Shown: piece by piece, positions 37,961 through 52,100 of the stretch | Position numbering within the stretch: the stretch's first letter is position 1 | How the letters are laid out: each line of letters starts with the position of its first letter | Assembly (NCBI GenBank): GCA_902729315.2 | Contig: LR746269.1 | Location: forward strand, 2,278,501-2,342,500 | Direction: 5' to 3' | DNA length: 64,000 bases | Origin: Spirodela intermedia | Taxonomy: Eukaryota; Streptophyta; Magnoliopsida; Alismatales; Araceae | Position numbers and translations under genes: made by a program | The notes under the pieces: model-generated | Seen by the model: only the letters and a program-made list of their open reading frames with translations | Told to the model about the DNA's origin: nothing | Databases searched by the model: none

Positions 37961-40690
37961 AATTAACTACCTCTCACATTGTTCAACAATCTAAACTTGC
38001 AACCTTCAATGGATCTCCACAGAATTGGCTGAAAAAAATTCAACAGTATCGATTAAATTTCATGCAAATTTTACCACAACTAAGAAGGATTTTCGGCGTG
38101 TTGAAGAGAAGTTCAAAAAATATTCACAGGGAAAATAGAGAATTCATGAGGACTATCAACACTTGGATCACTGTAGATGCTGACGTGATAGGCAACAAAA
38201 AAGAATATTCATAGATCGGCTAGTCCAAATAATTTCAAATAAGGAAACTACTATGTTTATATAACCATTTTCCACTCAACATTGTCCGTCTAAACTTTTT
38301 TCCTTCACACACGAACTCTTCTGTTAAACGTGACAAATCAGAATGTCTAAACGGTATCACCATGACCTAATGATAGCTAAAAAAAAATAAAAAAAATAAT
38401 CGACAATATTTCTTGCATTAAAGAAGAATTCAACAATTTTTTCTTCTGATTGGGCGGGTCTTATCATACAGTAAATTCTCTCAAAGATGTAAATGCTACA
38501 TTGTCGAAGAGAGGGCCCCGCTTCTTGTCATAAGAATATCTATTTATTGCAAAAGATTATAGGTAGGCCTTTCCACAAGCAGAAGGTGAAATCTTTCACA
38601 CACATGTTCTATCCACACTAGAGTACAGAGAAAATGGTTGTAAGTGTAGTATATAGCAAAAGAAAGATTTGAGAATAATTTGGACCAAATCTCAGAGGAG
38701 CGGCAGTGCAAAGGACAGGCCAGAATTCTAAGCCTATTAGATTTAAACTCTCCCAGAAGATAAAATCTCATGCGACTGTTGAATGTCTACGTCAGGAACT
38801 GAGGGGTAGGGAATTGTACGGGTATCTCAGAGAATTTAATAAAGGTACAGGAGATCGTTGGTTATAGGAGCTGACTTCAACAGTATCAGACACAATTAGG
38901 GGCTCTCAAGTAATGGTGAACTGAATTGGGAAATAGAGTCCATAGGATTATCAAGAAAAAGGCACCAGTGGATTCAAATCAGAAATATGAGATAAATGTA
39001 GTCTGACAGCACAAGAGATCTCATTTCCCCAAGTTAGGCAGATTTTCCACGTTTCTGTTGAGTGAGGGTAATTTTCTGTGACATAAAGATCCAACAAATT
39101 TTCTACAAAAAAGTCCACTTTCTGAATATGCGACTTCTCCTCCAACCTGTTAAAGCCGAAGGGGTTGCTTGAAGAACGAGTTCCTACGTCTTCTTGTCCC
39201 CCTGGACTACCCAATGCCAACCTGTACTTAACTTCATGAGTTCTTGGGAAGCTTCTGCTATAACCATGGGAATGTGCATTTTTTGAACATTTTCCCCATT
39301 CCCATCACCATGGATCTCCCTTTGTCATTAATAGTGATCATTCTGTGAGGGGGCCTAATAGGTCTTCCACTTGCCAAATGTGACAGTTATTTTATTCAAT
39401 TCCCTGGAGATGACCAAATGGCATTTCTCCTTGTCCGAAGGATCAACACCAATGAACTGACGTTGTCCAGTCTATGCGTCTATCCCGAACAACATGATTT
39501 AAATGCATCGGCACTGTTCCTCTCACAATGATGTTTCAGACAGTTTATGTACATCTCAAAAATATGATCATATGTGGTAGGCAAAATAACTGCACATGGA
39601 CTCTGAGATGGACATGAGATACGAAGTTGCACATGTTCTTTGGGGAAACATCTAACATATTGGTCCAGAGAATAGTTACTCGTAAACAGGAAATATGCAC
39701 ATATATATATATATATCGGCAATCTCCACATAAAAGCAGGGAATAACAGCTACATCCAGTCCACAGCCAAAACTTAAGATGGGCAGCAGCTGGCAAAACT
39801 CTTTGTCATACTACCCAGCGCTGTATATTACCGTAGGTAAAAAAATCAGTAACCAAATGCCCATCAAATATACCAGGAAGCAAACGTACTGTATTCGGTT
39901 TCTGAAAGGATTCTAGCTGCTCTCATCAAGCAATATATAACCCATCAAATGATCAAAGAGGTAGGGGCCATGGGAAAACTACGTCAGTAGATTCCGCACC
40001 AACCATAGGAGAATGTAGACGTCATTCAACGCATCTAACTACAACTGGGCAGAAAATTCAGTCCCAGAGTCCTCATGTAAAAGAAAAGCCCAAGGGAAAG
40101 CAGGATCTTTCAGGGAAAAAATGGAAGACCCACAAGCGTCCATCCGAGTGTCCACTGAGCCTCGGGAATTCTCAGATTGCCAGCGCAAGGAAACAAGATA
40201 CGAAGGGTGAAGAGTACCTCGGCGTGCTTCTGAAGAGAAAGGGAAGGACGAGACATGGATGCCCACGAAGACCCCACAGAGAGAGCCATTTCCTCGCTTC
40301 TTCCCGTCCCAAACTTCAAGGAAGGAAACCCGCCGGTTTACAAAATCAAAGGAAGCATCTCCGGGCATTTAAACGGAACCCCATCTCGAGTTCCAACCAG
40401 TCACCACGATCATCCACCGGAGGGAGTAAAAGGCGAGAGATACCCCGTACGCCTCCTCGAGCAGGAGAGTTTACAATCGGGGGACAGAAGACCAGACAGA
40501 GCCCACCGGACATATAATCTCCCGACGTAGGCGTGCCGAGAATGTCGCTACGGGGTTCAATCTCTGCCGGACTACTAGGATTTTCCCGGGTTGCGGGACC
40601 TTCAGCCGTTCGATTAGAATAAAGGTCGTCGTTGGGAGACCACGGTCAGCTGGTGGCCGAGATATCTTCATAAAATATAAAAAAAAAAAT
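37961..40690 (-). other. 5' UTR/leader introns and promoter of the membrane-protein gene
   Basis: A short block at 37970-38030 after a TTTTTTTCAG acceptor looks like untranslated leader. The GC-rich stretch at about 40040-40660 probably holds the first exon and promoter. Long frames open on both strands there look compositional. An AT repeat lies near 39702-39717. Confidence 0.4.
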
Positions 40691-42612
40691 CAAGAGACTC
40701 CTCTCGTGAAAATCTGTAAAAATGTAAGATTTTATGGTCATGTTGCCGTCTGGACTCTAAAATATATAATTTTTATTTTCTTGAAATTTTAGTTGAAATT
40801 TTTCCTTGATTTCTTACCAAATACAACCCTTTTTTTGGTCAACTCAGCAGCCACCCACACTATCAGAACCAAGTAGTAGTCAACTTCATGACAATAAAGA
40901 TTAAAAGAATAGATTAAATAAAATTATCCTCAACTAGCAAAATCAGCTAAATCTTAGAGTAATTATGAACAAGTTCTCTCATCTAAAGCCCTCTAACTCA
41001 TAACATTAGTCTTTATAATATGAAGATAGCTATAGATGGTATATATAAAGCTTTGACCTATCACAATACTTCATTATGGGTATGTGGAAAGGTCTTATTG
41101 GTGAGCCTCTCATTCGTAGCCATGAGAAAAGAAAGGATCTTGCATTAAAAGTTTGACTTTTTATATGCCATAAAGTCAACAAGAATCATGTCTTAAAAAA
41201 TGCAGAACAAGAATTTAGGAGTAAGCTAGTATAGGACTTCCTTTATGCCATAAAAGCATCAAAAGGCACCCATATTTCCAAATCTCACAAAATCATTATT
41301 CTAAATTCCTTGGTTGGTCAAACTACTATTGAAAATTTCGTGAGTGAGAGGTAGATTTTCTAGAGCGTGTCTCAGAAGATGGACATGAAAATTGAAGGTT
41401 CAAGTAGTCAACGGTCAAATGATGTACCAAAAGGCATTCAGATTTCATATATTACATCTACAGTAAGACCAATTGCTTCAGGGATTTAACTTCCCCTAGG
41501 GGTAGGGTACTAGGAGAGTAAGTTGACCGTGGTTATGCTAAAGTACATATGCTTAGTTATATAAATATTTTATCCTATGTTCTTCAAATATTTTGTTCAG
41601 AGACATTTCAAATATAACTGGGAGATCTATTGATGCCTAGTTATTTAGGACTCGTGGCAAAAAAAAATAAAAAATAAAAAATAAAATTGTAACCCCAGTT
41701 AATAATTTATGTTGATGTTTCCATCATAGTAATTGTGAGAGTCCCTTGGAAATCCAATAGCTGTTCCACATCAATACACTGCGTTGACCATAATTTGAAA
41801 AAATAATACTAAATTTATGCTATTTTGTCAACTGAAAAAATATAATCCCATTTTTTTACGGAATACACATACACGATGACGGATGATTCACATAAAAATA
41901 TGGCATTTATGCAGAGTAATTCCTAAATAAAAAAACCGAATGAGAAGAAAAAAGGGCCGTTTTTATACTTTCCATCAGAGTTCCCATTAATTTTACATGG
42001 CAAAAAAGGAGAACCCAAACATGAAATGCCTCATGAGAGCTCAGAGCCTTCCTCTGTGTTCAAGCCCGCTGAGAATCCTTGGCTTCCAAGCGCAGGAAGT
42101 GAGCTTCAATGGTGACAATACTCTCTCTTTCTGTTCTGCAGAGACCAGAAGGACACCAGCCTTGTGCACTGACAGAGCTGGCACTTGCACCCCTCATGCC
42201 AAGAGGACCGTCCACTCTTGAAGCCTGACAGAAGAAGCAAGTCTAGCAATCCTGTTTGCTTGATCAGGAGGCCAAGTACATAATGAAATAGAAGCATCAA
42301 ATCCATCTTGATCAGTGGGATTACGCACAGAATATTCACCAATTGGTAGCAAAAAAAAATAGCATCAGATGCGAATGTAGGGGTTTTGATTCGTAGAGCA
42401 TTGATTCCTCAACAAAACATATTCCTCAAAAGAATTAATGGGGTCCAAAATTGGATGAAAGAGGAGCTGGGCTTCTCGCAGTGAGATCAGTGGGGCCCAG
42501 GAAACTCATTTTTGGGCAATATCTGATACCAATACTCTCCAAATATGGAGCAAAGATCCCAGTCAGCGGTTCTCCAAAGGAACAGGAATAGCAGCTGCAT
42601 CCGGTTATCTCC
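40691..42612. other. Intergenic region, no gene recognised
   Basis: AT-rich, with an AAAAAATAAAAAAT-type tract near 41660. The part from about 42000 to 42612 is probably the 3' UTR and downstream flank of the minus-strand gene that ends at 42613. A 74-codon plus-strand frame at 41997 has no family resemblance. Confidence 0.45.
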
Positions 42613-45600
42613 CTAAAGAAGGTTTGCTTTCTTCAGAAACCTGATTGTTCTGCAATAGTAGGGCCAAATGGATTCAACATAATCCAGGTAAGTTTCAACA
42701 GCCCACTCTTTAAGTTGCTTCAACATCTGCCTCCCCAGTGCCTTGTAATCCATGTTCTTGGCATCAACTATTGGCTGGCAGAGACAAGCATAGATAAATG
42801 CTTGGAGTCTCCCCTCCGCAATGAAGTTGTAAGATAGCATGGAGTAACTGGGTACATTTTCAAAAAATCTGATGGTCTGCTTGAAACAGAAGATGTAAAG
42901 AAAACAAAGCCCTTGAATGAGCTTGATATAGAGAGCCGTAATCAGTGGCCCAAGAACCCATAAGGGCGTCAATTCCTTCGTGACTTCAACCCCATAAACC
43001 ACTCTGCTTATGAAATACCAAGGGATACTGCATAAAAGCATAAAAGCAAGTAGATCAATTGGTGTTGTAGAATTTTATTGTTTTTTTTTTAACTCAAACA
43101 GAAAAATGTCAAATTTTCAAAAATAAATAGACGCTTAAAGTTCAAATAAATAAACCATTAAATCAAATCTCAAAATAAATATGGAAAGTACAAACTCATA
43201 ACCAGCGAAATGATCATTCAAAATATTTCAGCATTTCACATATTCCTTTTGATCGTATAATCAAGATTTATAGAAGCTCCATATGAAACAATTTCACATG
43301 GAGCTTCATATAAACGGAACTACACCACTGGGAGCAACCTTTATAAGATTGAAAACAATAAAAAACAACGTTTTTAGTCTTGTAGTGTTTTAGCTACATT
43401 TTTGTATATTCTTCACATAAGGACTAGTTGCTAGTATGTTCTAAGAAGTCTAATTACTTGTTTCTTGTCAGCTAGACTATTAGATATTCACAGAAGCTTT
43501 CCAAGTGTGAACAACATAATTCAAGAAGCAAGATAAAGTCGAAAAATGAAGAAAAGCCCTACTCCCCAATGTAGAATCATGGCTTCACGTGAAGCAGGCA
43601 AACACATCAGAAAAATAAGATAGTGTAATTCCGTTTTTGTCCTCGCTTCTACATGTTCTAGATGAGCAAACAGTGCCGTTCTTAGAACTAATGTTTTCTG
43701 ATCATGGATCACTTAATGCAATTTAAATTGTTAATGTACTGTACAAAATTTCTGTTCAAGAAAAGGTTAATGGGAACTAATAAATAGAAGAACGGATACT
43801 CTAAAGACTTACAATATCAACAATGGAATTTTTATTGTTGCATCCAGCCCCATAAAACGAAGAAATGCAGCCTTAAATATGCTTTTGGCTTTTTCTTCAG
43901 GAGAACACTCATGATTTTTAAGAACTCTATCAGTAGGTCTTTCAGAATAAACGTCGTCCATAGCTACACTCAAAGTTTGTGAGTGCAGCATGATTGACCA
44001 TTTCTTAAACAGATTTTTAATCGCTTGAGAGCTGGTTACAGTGTCATCTCTATTTTCTGATGACAGCATACTTGATGTTACATCAGGAGAAGCTGTGAGG
44101 GTTTCCTCTCTTTCCTCTGAGACACAGGAAGGATGAACTGATTTCCTGAAGAACTTGGACGCCCTGTCTGTCTCATTGGATTCATCTGTCTGGCCACTGC
44201 TTTTGAATGAAGAAATCTTGAAAGGTTTCTGATTTGACAATACATACGGTTTGCCCCTGACAATAACAGCCAACAGGATAAGCACAAATAATTTAGCAGC
44301 ATTGTGCATGGATTGAGAAATATTGAAATATGAAAATACAGAAAACGCAAGCAGCAAAAATGTTTGTCAGAAAATGCAGAGTATAGTGTTGTTTGCAGCG
44401 TATTAGCAAGTGTCAGATATCCACAAAAGGATAATTATTCTGGCGCAGCAGAAATCACAATAAAATTTCCTACTCGGATAGGCTTTTGAGACTGGGGAAG
44501 CTGTAGGAAATAATATGCTCATTATTCATCTAAAACTGAATCTTAATGTGGACACTCTATTTTTACAATCTGATAAAGGCTTTACATTCGATTCAATATA
44601 GTGAGTGGGAAAATTATATGTCTGAGACAAATTATTGGCATGTTAATATTGTTGAATTAGGAATTGCCAGAATTGGCAGAAATGGGTGAAGTCTACTATC
44701 ATTCTCTCTCTTTGCATTTTGGATACTACATGTTACTGTCCTCAAAGCCTGAGAGCAAATAAATATTTTGAATAGACGATCTATAATATTTTGATACAAA
44801 AAATGTAGAGGGTGTTTTTTCTGTTGAAAACACAGATTATATCGGAAAGTAGGTATATCGCAAAGGGTATTCTCTCCAATGAGTAACATTTCAAAAGTTT
44901 AGCATAAACATGAAAAGGAATGAGATGTGAGCTAACAGCCTAACCATCAATCTTTTGTAAGATTACATCAATGAAATAGCATGTTCTGTTCATTTCTACA
45001 GGATGAAATAGAAATGAGACTTTTTTTGAAGTTTTTAGATTTAAAATAAACAGCTTCCGTGGAATGGAAGGGAGCATGAATTTATTTTCAGTCCATCAAT
45101 CAACTATCACATTCCATCTGGAAAATATAGTTTACACTCGGGTCATATTGATGAGATGATTAACAATAGATAACTGAGATTCATTTTGCAGAAGGTCATG
45201 CGTAGGATAGTGTAAAAATTGTGCATGATTGAGTACATGAAGCCTTAAGGGGATGATTTTTACATTGAATGCAACCACAATGTGCAACATTAATTACTTG
45301 ATGGATATTAAATCTTAAAGAAGGTTGATAACCATGCAAATGTGTGGATAATCACAGCACAAATGAACTAATAAATGATGCAGCAGTTATTCATTTATAT
45401 GGCTTCAGTGTGAAGTTACTATAAGATACTACCAGATTTAGTCTTCCTACATCAGACGGAGCACAGATACTCCTCAAAAGATATCATAACTAAAATAATG
45501 AAGAAGATAGTCCCTTTTTTTTGTAGGCTGAATGATGGGTTCATGTAAGTAATTCTAGACCTCTGGATGAGAAAAGAAGACGGAAACAGACCATTAAAAA

Positions 45601-46646
45601 TGCTACCATTAATCATTCCCACGGCCATGAAAGTGAATTAGGAGAGCAAAGGCCGGTCCCATCAGAAAAATCTTTGCCGTATCATAGACCCGACCAGGAA
45701 AAGCTTTCAGATAATCATATTCACAAGCTAACACTTAAACAACCGAGTAGAGAAGTGCTATCAAATACTTTACCACAATCCCTGGCATAACTTTTACCAG
45801 GACCAATTTTAGACCATATATCAAGTAATCATTTACTGAGTCAGAACAATGATGAGAAATCTCAGGCAGAGTGTTTCAGAACATGAAATGTCATAGCAGA
45901 AAATGCTGATTTCAGAAAATAAGAATGGATTGGCTGTTATTCCATCCCGCCAGTTGGTTTCTTAGAAATCAAAACGAAAAATCACTGAACGAAAAATTAG
46001 AATACACTTCCCTCTTATACAAAAGGCCTTAGACGAGTGAATCCAATGTAGACAGAACGAAGTTATCGAAAATGGAACTAATGGTGAATTGTCATAGAAC
46101 TGGAAACAATATGGGTCGTTAACTTTCAGTTTGTCTTAGATTTAACTACGGTAATATGCAACACATTACATCCGACCGGTCTTACATGATAATAAATCCA
46201 AGCCAGAATATTAAAATTTGGACAGGCAGCAACATGGCTCTCACCTGAAGTGGTTGTGATGCCTCAGGGATCCTAGTCTGTCTGCTCTTCGACCTAGCTG
46301 GAAAGCTACAAAACTGTTAAACTTCGCCCCTGTGGAACATGGCTCTGCTCTTACAGATAAGGCAGAATAACCCTGGTATGCAATAAAAAATACATTCTAT
46401 AAGCTTAAATATACAATGGATTAAAAAAAAATCAGATTTTGGTCAATTTAACGCATAAAGTAAAGAAAAAGCAAGATCTAAATGATTAATTTGACAGGAT
46501 TAATGTGAATAAGGCAGATACCACGTTATGCACAGTCTAACTTCACGTGGTCAGAAGAAGAAAAAGAAAGAAAGAAAGAAACAGAATCAGAGAGACACAG
46601 TTTTTTCTGAATCACATACCTGTGTCTGATGTGTTATCAACGCCAT
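42613..46646 (-). CDS. Conserved plant membrane protein of unknown function, probably plastid
   Basis: Four coding exons (46646-46620, 46372-46245, 44256-43813, 43027-42613) join in phase to 337 residues. The first exon encodes only MALITHQTQ. The first 75 residues (MALITHQTQGYSALSVRAEP...) are Ser/Arg-rich with few acids, consistent with a plastid transit peptide. A polar, Ser-rich middle (about residues 75-180) follows. The C-terminal half has two or three hydrophobic segments (around IPWYFISRVVYG and LWVLGPLITALYIKLIQGLCFLYIFCF). After these comes a strongly conserved-looking amphipathic tail with SMLSYNFIAEGRLQAF and ESIWPYYCRTIRFLKKANLL, matching my memory of unnamed plant proteins. No catalytic motif is visible. 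The 2-kb intron between exons 2 and 3 is unremarkable. Confidence 0.85.
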
Positions 46647-49129
46647 TGTCCTAGGCTTGTATTCCCATTACTCAAACCATGAGCTTCTGGATTCCGAGAA
46701 GAAAATCCACGGTCAGAACAATGTAACGTCATTTTCCCCACAGTAAAGAGGTCGATAACTAATCAATTCCAGACTCTATCAGAAGTTGGCAAACCAGAGG
46801 AAAATATGTACCAAAAATATCTAGGAACAAAAAGGAGGAGAAATCAATCAATCAAATCAATCTCTAAACCATAAACCAACAAAATAGCTTATATTTTTCA
46901 TCAAATAAGAACTGAAAACCCTCCAGGACAGTCAGGAGCGTTTGAGAGACAGACAACATGATCGTCATATCTCCATAAGACCCGTCACAGAAAATAAATT
47001 ATTGTTTTCATAAATCCAAGATGATCACTGATAACTAATGCGAAGCATGTGAAGATGGCGGGGTTTGGACTCTAGAGTCTTTAGTGGTCGTAAGTTCCAG
47101 GCTTCCCAATGTTCTTGCTTGCTTTCCCCAAAGAAAAACTCGATGCACGACGGTTCTAATCAGAAAAAAACCACGAGGTTATCCATATTATTCTAGTAGT
47201 GCGTTGGAAATCTCATATCCTTTCCACTTAAAAAATGGCGGCCACCGATCCCGTGGGATGACTTGCACGAACAAAGAAAGCTGCACGACGATCTGCCGCG
47301 GAAAAACTGACCATGTCCCTCGACGCCAAAACATAGCGTATAAATTAAAGCTAAACCTAGTGAGCAGTTTGTGAAGTGCATACAAACAAACCAAACCAAT
47401 CCAAGAACAAGCCATGAGGAACGAATGGAAATACTTCTTTTTCAAAAAATAAAAAGAATAGTTAAGAATCCCCGAATACGGAACTTCCAACACGCATCTG
47501 GCCATGCTCGAACTTGAGATGAAAGAGAAGGGCATAAGAACCACAAAACTCACCTGGGACAGGGAAGCCAATCGTAGAGAAGAATTTCCACCGAGCACGA
47601 GAAATGTAATAAGGAAGAACTAGCTAGAGACCACCCTCGAGAGCGGATAAAGGGGAGAGGCCAGAAGAGCGCCCTCCTCGAAGGCGTGGTGGGCCTAGAC
47701 CCAACAACGAACAGTCGCTAAACAGAGACGCAGTGCGAAGCGATACGTACCCAGAGACCCAAAGTGGCCCGCCTCTTGGGCTTAAGCTTCGTTTATAAAG
47801 CCACTTTGAAGGACAAAATGATAAAGTAAATGTTTAATTTATTAAATATACCCAGTAAATTAATCTTTGACGAAAAAATTCTATATTTTTTTCATAACCG
47901 GTTGTTGTGTCACCACCGCCATCTTTTGTGCCGCCTCCCACCAGCTGTCCTCCCGCCACTCTGGCCGCCACCGATTCAGCTGCAGGCGGTGGGCAGTGGC
48001 GTCACATAAAAGTAATATTAGACATAAGCGAGGGGTTTCTCAAAAATATTTGAAAGTAATAGTGAGTATGAAATGAGAGAAAATAGGATTATGTTTAATG
48101 GGATGGACCATGTTGAATCCTATACTCTTTTCCATTTTGGGCTTTATTTGTGAAGCTAAAGTCATTTTTCAAACTCATTTACCCCATCAACAAGATATAT
48201 AATTAAGATTATTTATGTATCTAATTAACTTTATTTTCATGGATTAATATCCCTTTTAAAAAAATAAATTATTTCCTCTCTAATTTCATAAAAATATATC
48301 ACTATTGTGCTTATCCCTCCGGATCTCAAAGGCTATCTTTAGTTTCATTAATATTGCAATTAATTGGTCACGAAAAATATTCTTATGGTAAAATATTATA
48401 GTGAATTTTCGTATATGAATTATTTAAAAAGTAGTATTCTTCGCCTATGTTTTTATTATGTTATTAATTGGAAAAGTATAGACAAAGGGATATTATTTTA
48501 AATAAATATATGTTAGGATAATCATACTTTATCGTCTATAACGATGTGGATTGAAGCCTTTTGTTTTAATAATGAAAATAAAATTTACAAACAAAATTAA
48601 AGTATTTTATTAATAATAAACAGTTTATTATTATCTTATTAAATTCCCTACCATGGAGCTACGACGGTGAATGTTGAAGCTACCGGTCAAAGGGACACGT
48701 CAACCCATCGGCCTTCGCTTGACCTTCCTAGCATCACTGACGCCAAGGCGAATCGGTCCGCAGTCAACGGGATATCGCCAAGCTCGTCGTCCCTCGTGAA
48801 CGGTAGAGATCGAAAGAATCCGGAAGTGTAGTCTGGACTATCGTAAACTATACTGTGCCAAGAGTCAACGTACCGCAACGTTCGTACCAAACTCCGACGT
48901 TTCACCGCCCACGCTCTCTCTCTCTCTCTCTCTCTCTCTGGTTGTCGCCGTCGGAAAGTCTTCGATTGTTCTTCCAGATTGAATCCCTCAGGTTGTTGAT
49001 GGATGAGGTTGGATTTGTTTCCTGCTGGATTTATCGTAGGTATTGATTACGGAAGGATCTCTCGCTAAGAAAGCGGTCTTCCACGCCGACTTAGGGGGGA
49101 GGCGGTTCCGGTCGAAGGTGTCAGAGCTA
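46647..49129. other. Divergent intergenic region between the membrane-protein and FLOE genes
   Basis: The left part (to about 47650) is probably 5' UTR and leader introns of the minus-strand gene. About 47800-48650 is AT-rich with no recognised feature. From 48690 the GC content rises towards the FLOE first exon, with a (CT)n tract at 48914-48939 in the presumed leader. A short ATG at 48999 is out of frame and soon meets a stop. Confidence 0.45.
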
Positions 49130-52100
49130 ATGGAGAAGCAGATCACTGGGCACGCAGGGGGGCGGAGCGGGGACCTGATGGAGCTGCTCGACCCTCCGGA
49201 GAGCCGCCAGAGCAACGGCGCCGGCTTGGGGAGGGAGGAGATCCTCGCTAGTTATGACTTCCAGCCAATTCGGAGGTCTGGGTTCGGGTTGTCGCCTCCC
49301 GCGAGCCTTGATGACAGTGGGGGTTGGGCGGCGCCGGAATCAACGCCCATGACCTCCCATTTCGGTGCGCGGGTACGATTCTTCTCCTGTCTCCTAAATT
49401 AGATAGGCGGGATTTTCAGATTCGTCCTATTTGGGTTACGAGTATTGTGAAATCTTCCGGTTCTTCAACTCAGTGTAGCGGTTGCTTTTCCAGTGGATAT
49501 GGTATACATTTTGCATCTTCCTAGGTAAGCGTCATATCTGCAGTCTGGTATTTCTTTGGATTGCCGAGTGTATTCTTTCATTCTCTGTTCTCTCTTCCAT
49601 ATTCATTATTTATCTGAAACGCAAAGGAACTAGGTGCCCTGCATTGGTGTGAATATCCGGTTTATTTTTCAGAAATAGGTTGCCAGTGTGTGAATCGTCG
49701 ATTAGTTCTGAGTATCAGTTTAAGCAGTCTTTTTCGAGTGATTTGTATCACGGATGCATAAAATTTCCATTTTCCAATGACTATTATCTAGAATACCTTG
49801 CATTACACCATAAAACTCTTCAACTCGAACATCTAGGGGACACTCCAAAGAGGGTACCTTATTTGGGGAACCCTACCCCTTTTTGAGGGAAGTCATTTGT
49901 TTACACATTAAACGATCAACATTCCTACTAGATTGATGACTATTACTTTCCAGTCAATTCCATTACAGATGGAACATGATGTGAAGGGGATGCATGTAAT
50001 ATGTTTTTTTATGCAGGTAATAAACACGGGGAAAAGATAACGCAAAATATCCATATCTAAGATTAATTGTATTCTCCATTCTTCATACTTTTACTTTTGT
50101 ATGATTTAAGGGCAAAGCTTGCCAAATTATGAATTTAATGTCTAGACGCAGGTTTAACCATGTTGCTTATCAAGCACTACACGTTAGAGACTCTCAAGAA
50201 GATAAAGAAATCTGAATGTTTGCATGAAAGGAATGCATGTATGCTATCGAAACGGATGGCTGTTTAACCGTAGATGTATTTTAATGTGGATTATTGCCCC
50301 CAAATTTTTGTACTGAAAAAATAAAAAGGTGTTTTATCCGAATATTTGAGGAAATTGAATCCAAATTATAATGTTCATATTCTGATACGCTAGTTTATTT
50401 TTTAAAACGAGATTTGACCTTGAATCTGTCTTTTGCACTGTGTTGGTGGAGTAGAAGTAGGTCAGTTTTTAAGGAGCCCTATGCTAGGAAGGAGAAATAA
50501 CCCTTGATAAAACCAAATTTGTTCAATGCTATCTAAAATTTCAATCAGAAGTTTTAGGAATGAACATCTAAATTTTAGAGGCTCCATGCTACGGATACAA
50601 AAACAAAAGGAAAATAATTGTTTTTTTCGTGAGAGAAGATGAAGATGAAGATTTTTTAAATGATTCATTCTGTATTTTTCTTCTCTTCTTTATGCAAACT
50701 ATGGACAGGATGCTAATCTAAGATATCTCACCTGCGATGACCAATGTCTATTGGGAGCTACTCCTGCAGGGGAAAAAGACCTTTCCCATGAAAGTCAAAT
50801 ATATTCTGATAATTTTCCAATAAAAATCAAAATATAGAAGTAAGAAACATTTTTTTTTTAACCTGCATCCAAGTAATTGTTTAGGTTTAGTCATTATTTT
50901 TTCTATACATGAAGTGGAAAATCTTTATTCCTTCTCTGGCAGTATATTACAATGAACTCCATCTAATGCTGACAAGTACTAATTGCTGTGTGATTTCGTA
51001 TGAACTACACATTTCTCGTCTTCTATTGGATGCAACATGTAGAAGTTATCTCTACGACAGCTTTGTAAGCATATTCTCCCAGATTCCCACCTCTCAGTCT
51101 AGCCACACTCCTATAATTTCCTTCAAGAAGAGCTTATTTTCTTCTTAACCATGCTATTTAGAATTTAATGATTAGTCCGTTGCTTGGTTTATTCTGCTTC
51201 CCATGTTCTGGGTTAGTATAACACAGTAGTTCTTCTTTTCTGTCATTATTGTATATATCCTGTTCCATAAATATGAATTATCTGTTGTAGTATAGTCCTA
51301 TTTACTGTCAGAACCCAGTAAAACATACGAAAAAGGAAGAAAGAAATGTGCTTACATTTGCCGGTAGATTTGTCTACCCTTGCTTTTGCTCCTTAAAAAG
51401 AATCAAAGGGTGGGTTGGGTTTTTTTTTGGAGGGGAGGGGGTGCAAAATCCTCGTTTTGTTGATCACTAATTTCTGCATTATCTCTATTTTACTCGCAGA
51501 ACTATGGTTCCAATGAAGGACAGGAATCATCAAATGTTATTTTCGAAAGAAGCAGAGATTCATATGACACAGTTACTGTGGCTGAGGTTGATAGCACAGT
51601 GAAAAAGTATGCTGATATTCTGCTGCACGCTGTGGAAGGTGTCAGTTCAAGGTTGTCACAGCTGGAGAGTAGAACCCACAAGTTTGAAAATGCTTTGGAT
51701 GAACTGAAGTTATCGATTGGGAGCACTTATGGCACAACTGATGGAAAGCTTAGACATTTGGACAATGTTCTAAGAGAGGTATCTTCTTTTCTCTATCAAC
51801 ACGCTTTATATGCTTGATTTATATTAGGCAGAATATACTCTGCGTTCATTTTACGAGCTGAAGAATATGGCTCCAGCTGGTTACACTCCTTCAAGGTTTT
51901 TAGGTTTGCTTATTGAACTCTAGTTTTCATTGAAATAAAGTTAAAGGGTTTTATTTCAGAAAGAGTTCTAGTTATGTGGGGGCTTAGCCCGGATTCGTTT
52001 CCTGAGGCCAAGAAGAAATCTTTTACTGTTTTTAATTTTTTTGCATTGATGAACGCTTATTTTCATCGAAAGAAAGGAGGGTTTTGTCAAAAAAATCAAG

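Noticed and set aside
41997-42221. 74-codon plus-strand frame beginning MAKKENPNMK
   Set aside because: Has an ATG but no homology, promoter or splice support, and overlaps the probable 3' flank of the minus-strand gene.
49043-49129. Longer N-terminus for the FLOE-family protein starting at 49043
   Set aside because: The codon at 49043 is TTG. The first in-frame ATG is at 49130 and fits the family start.
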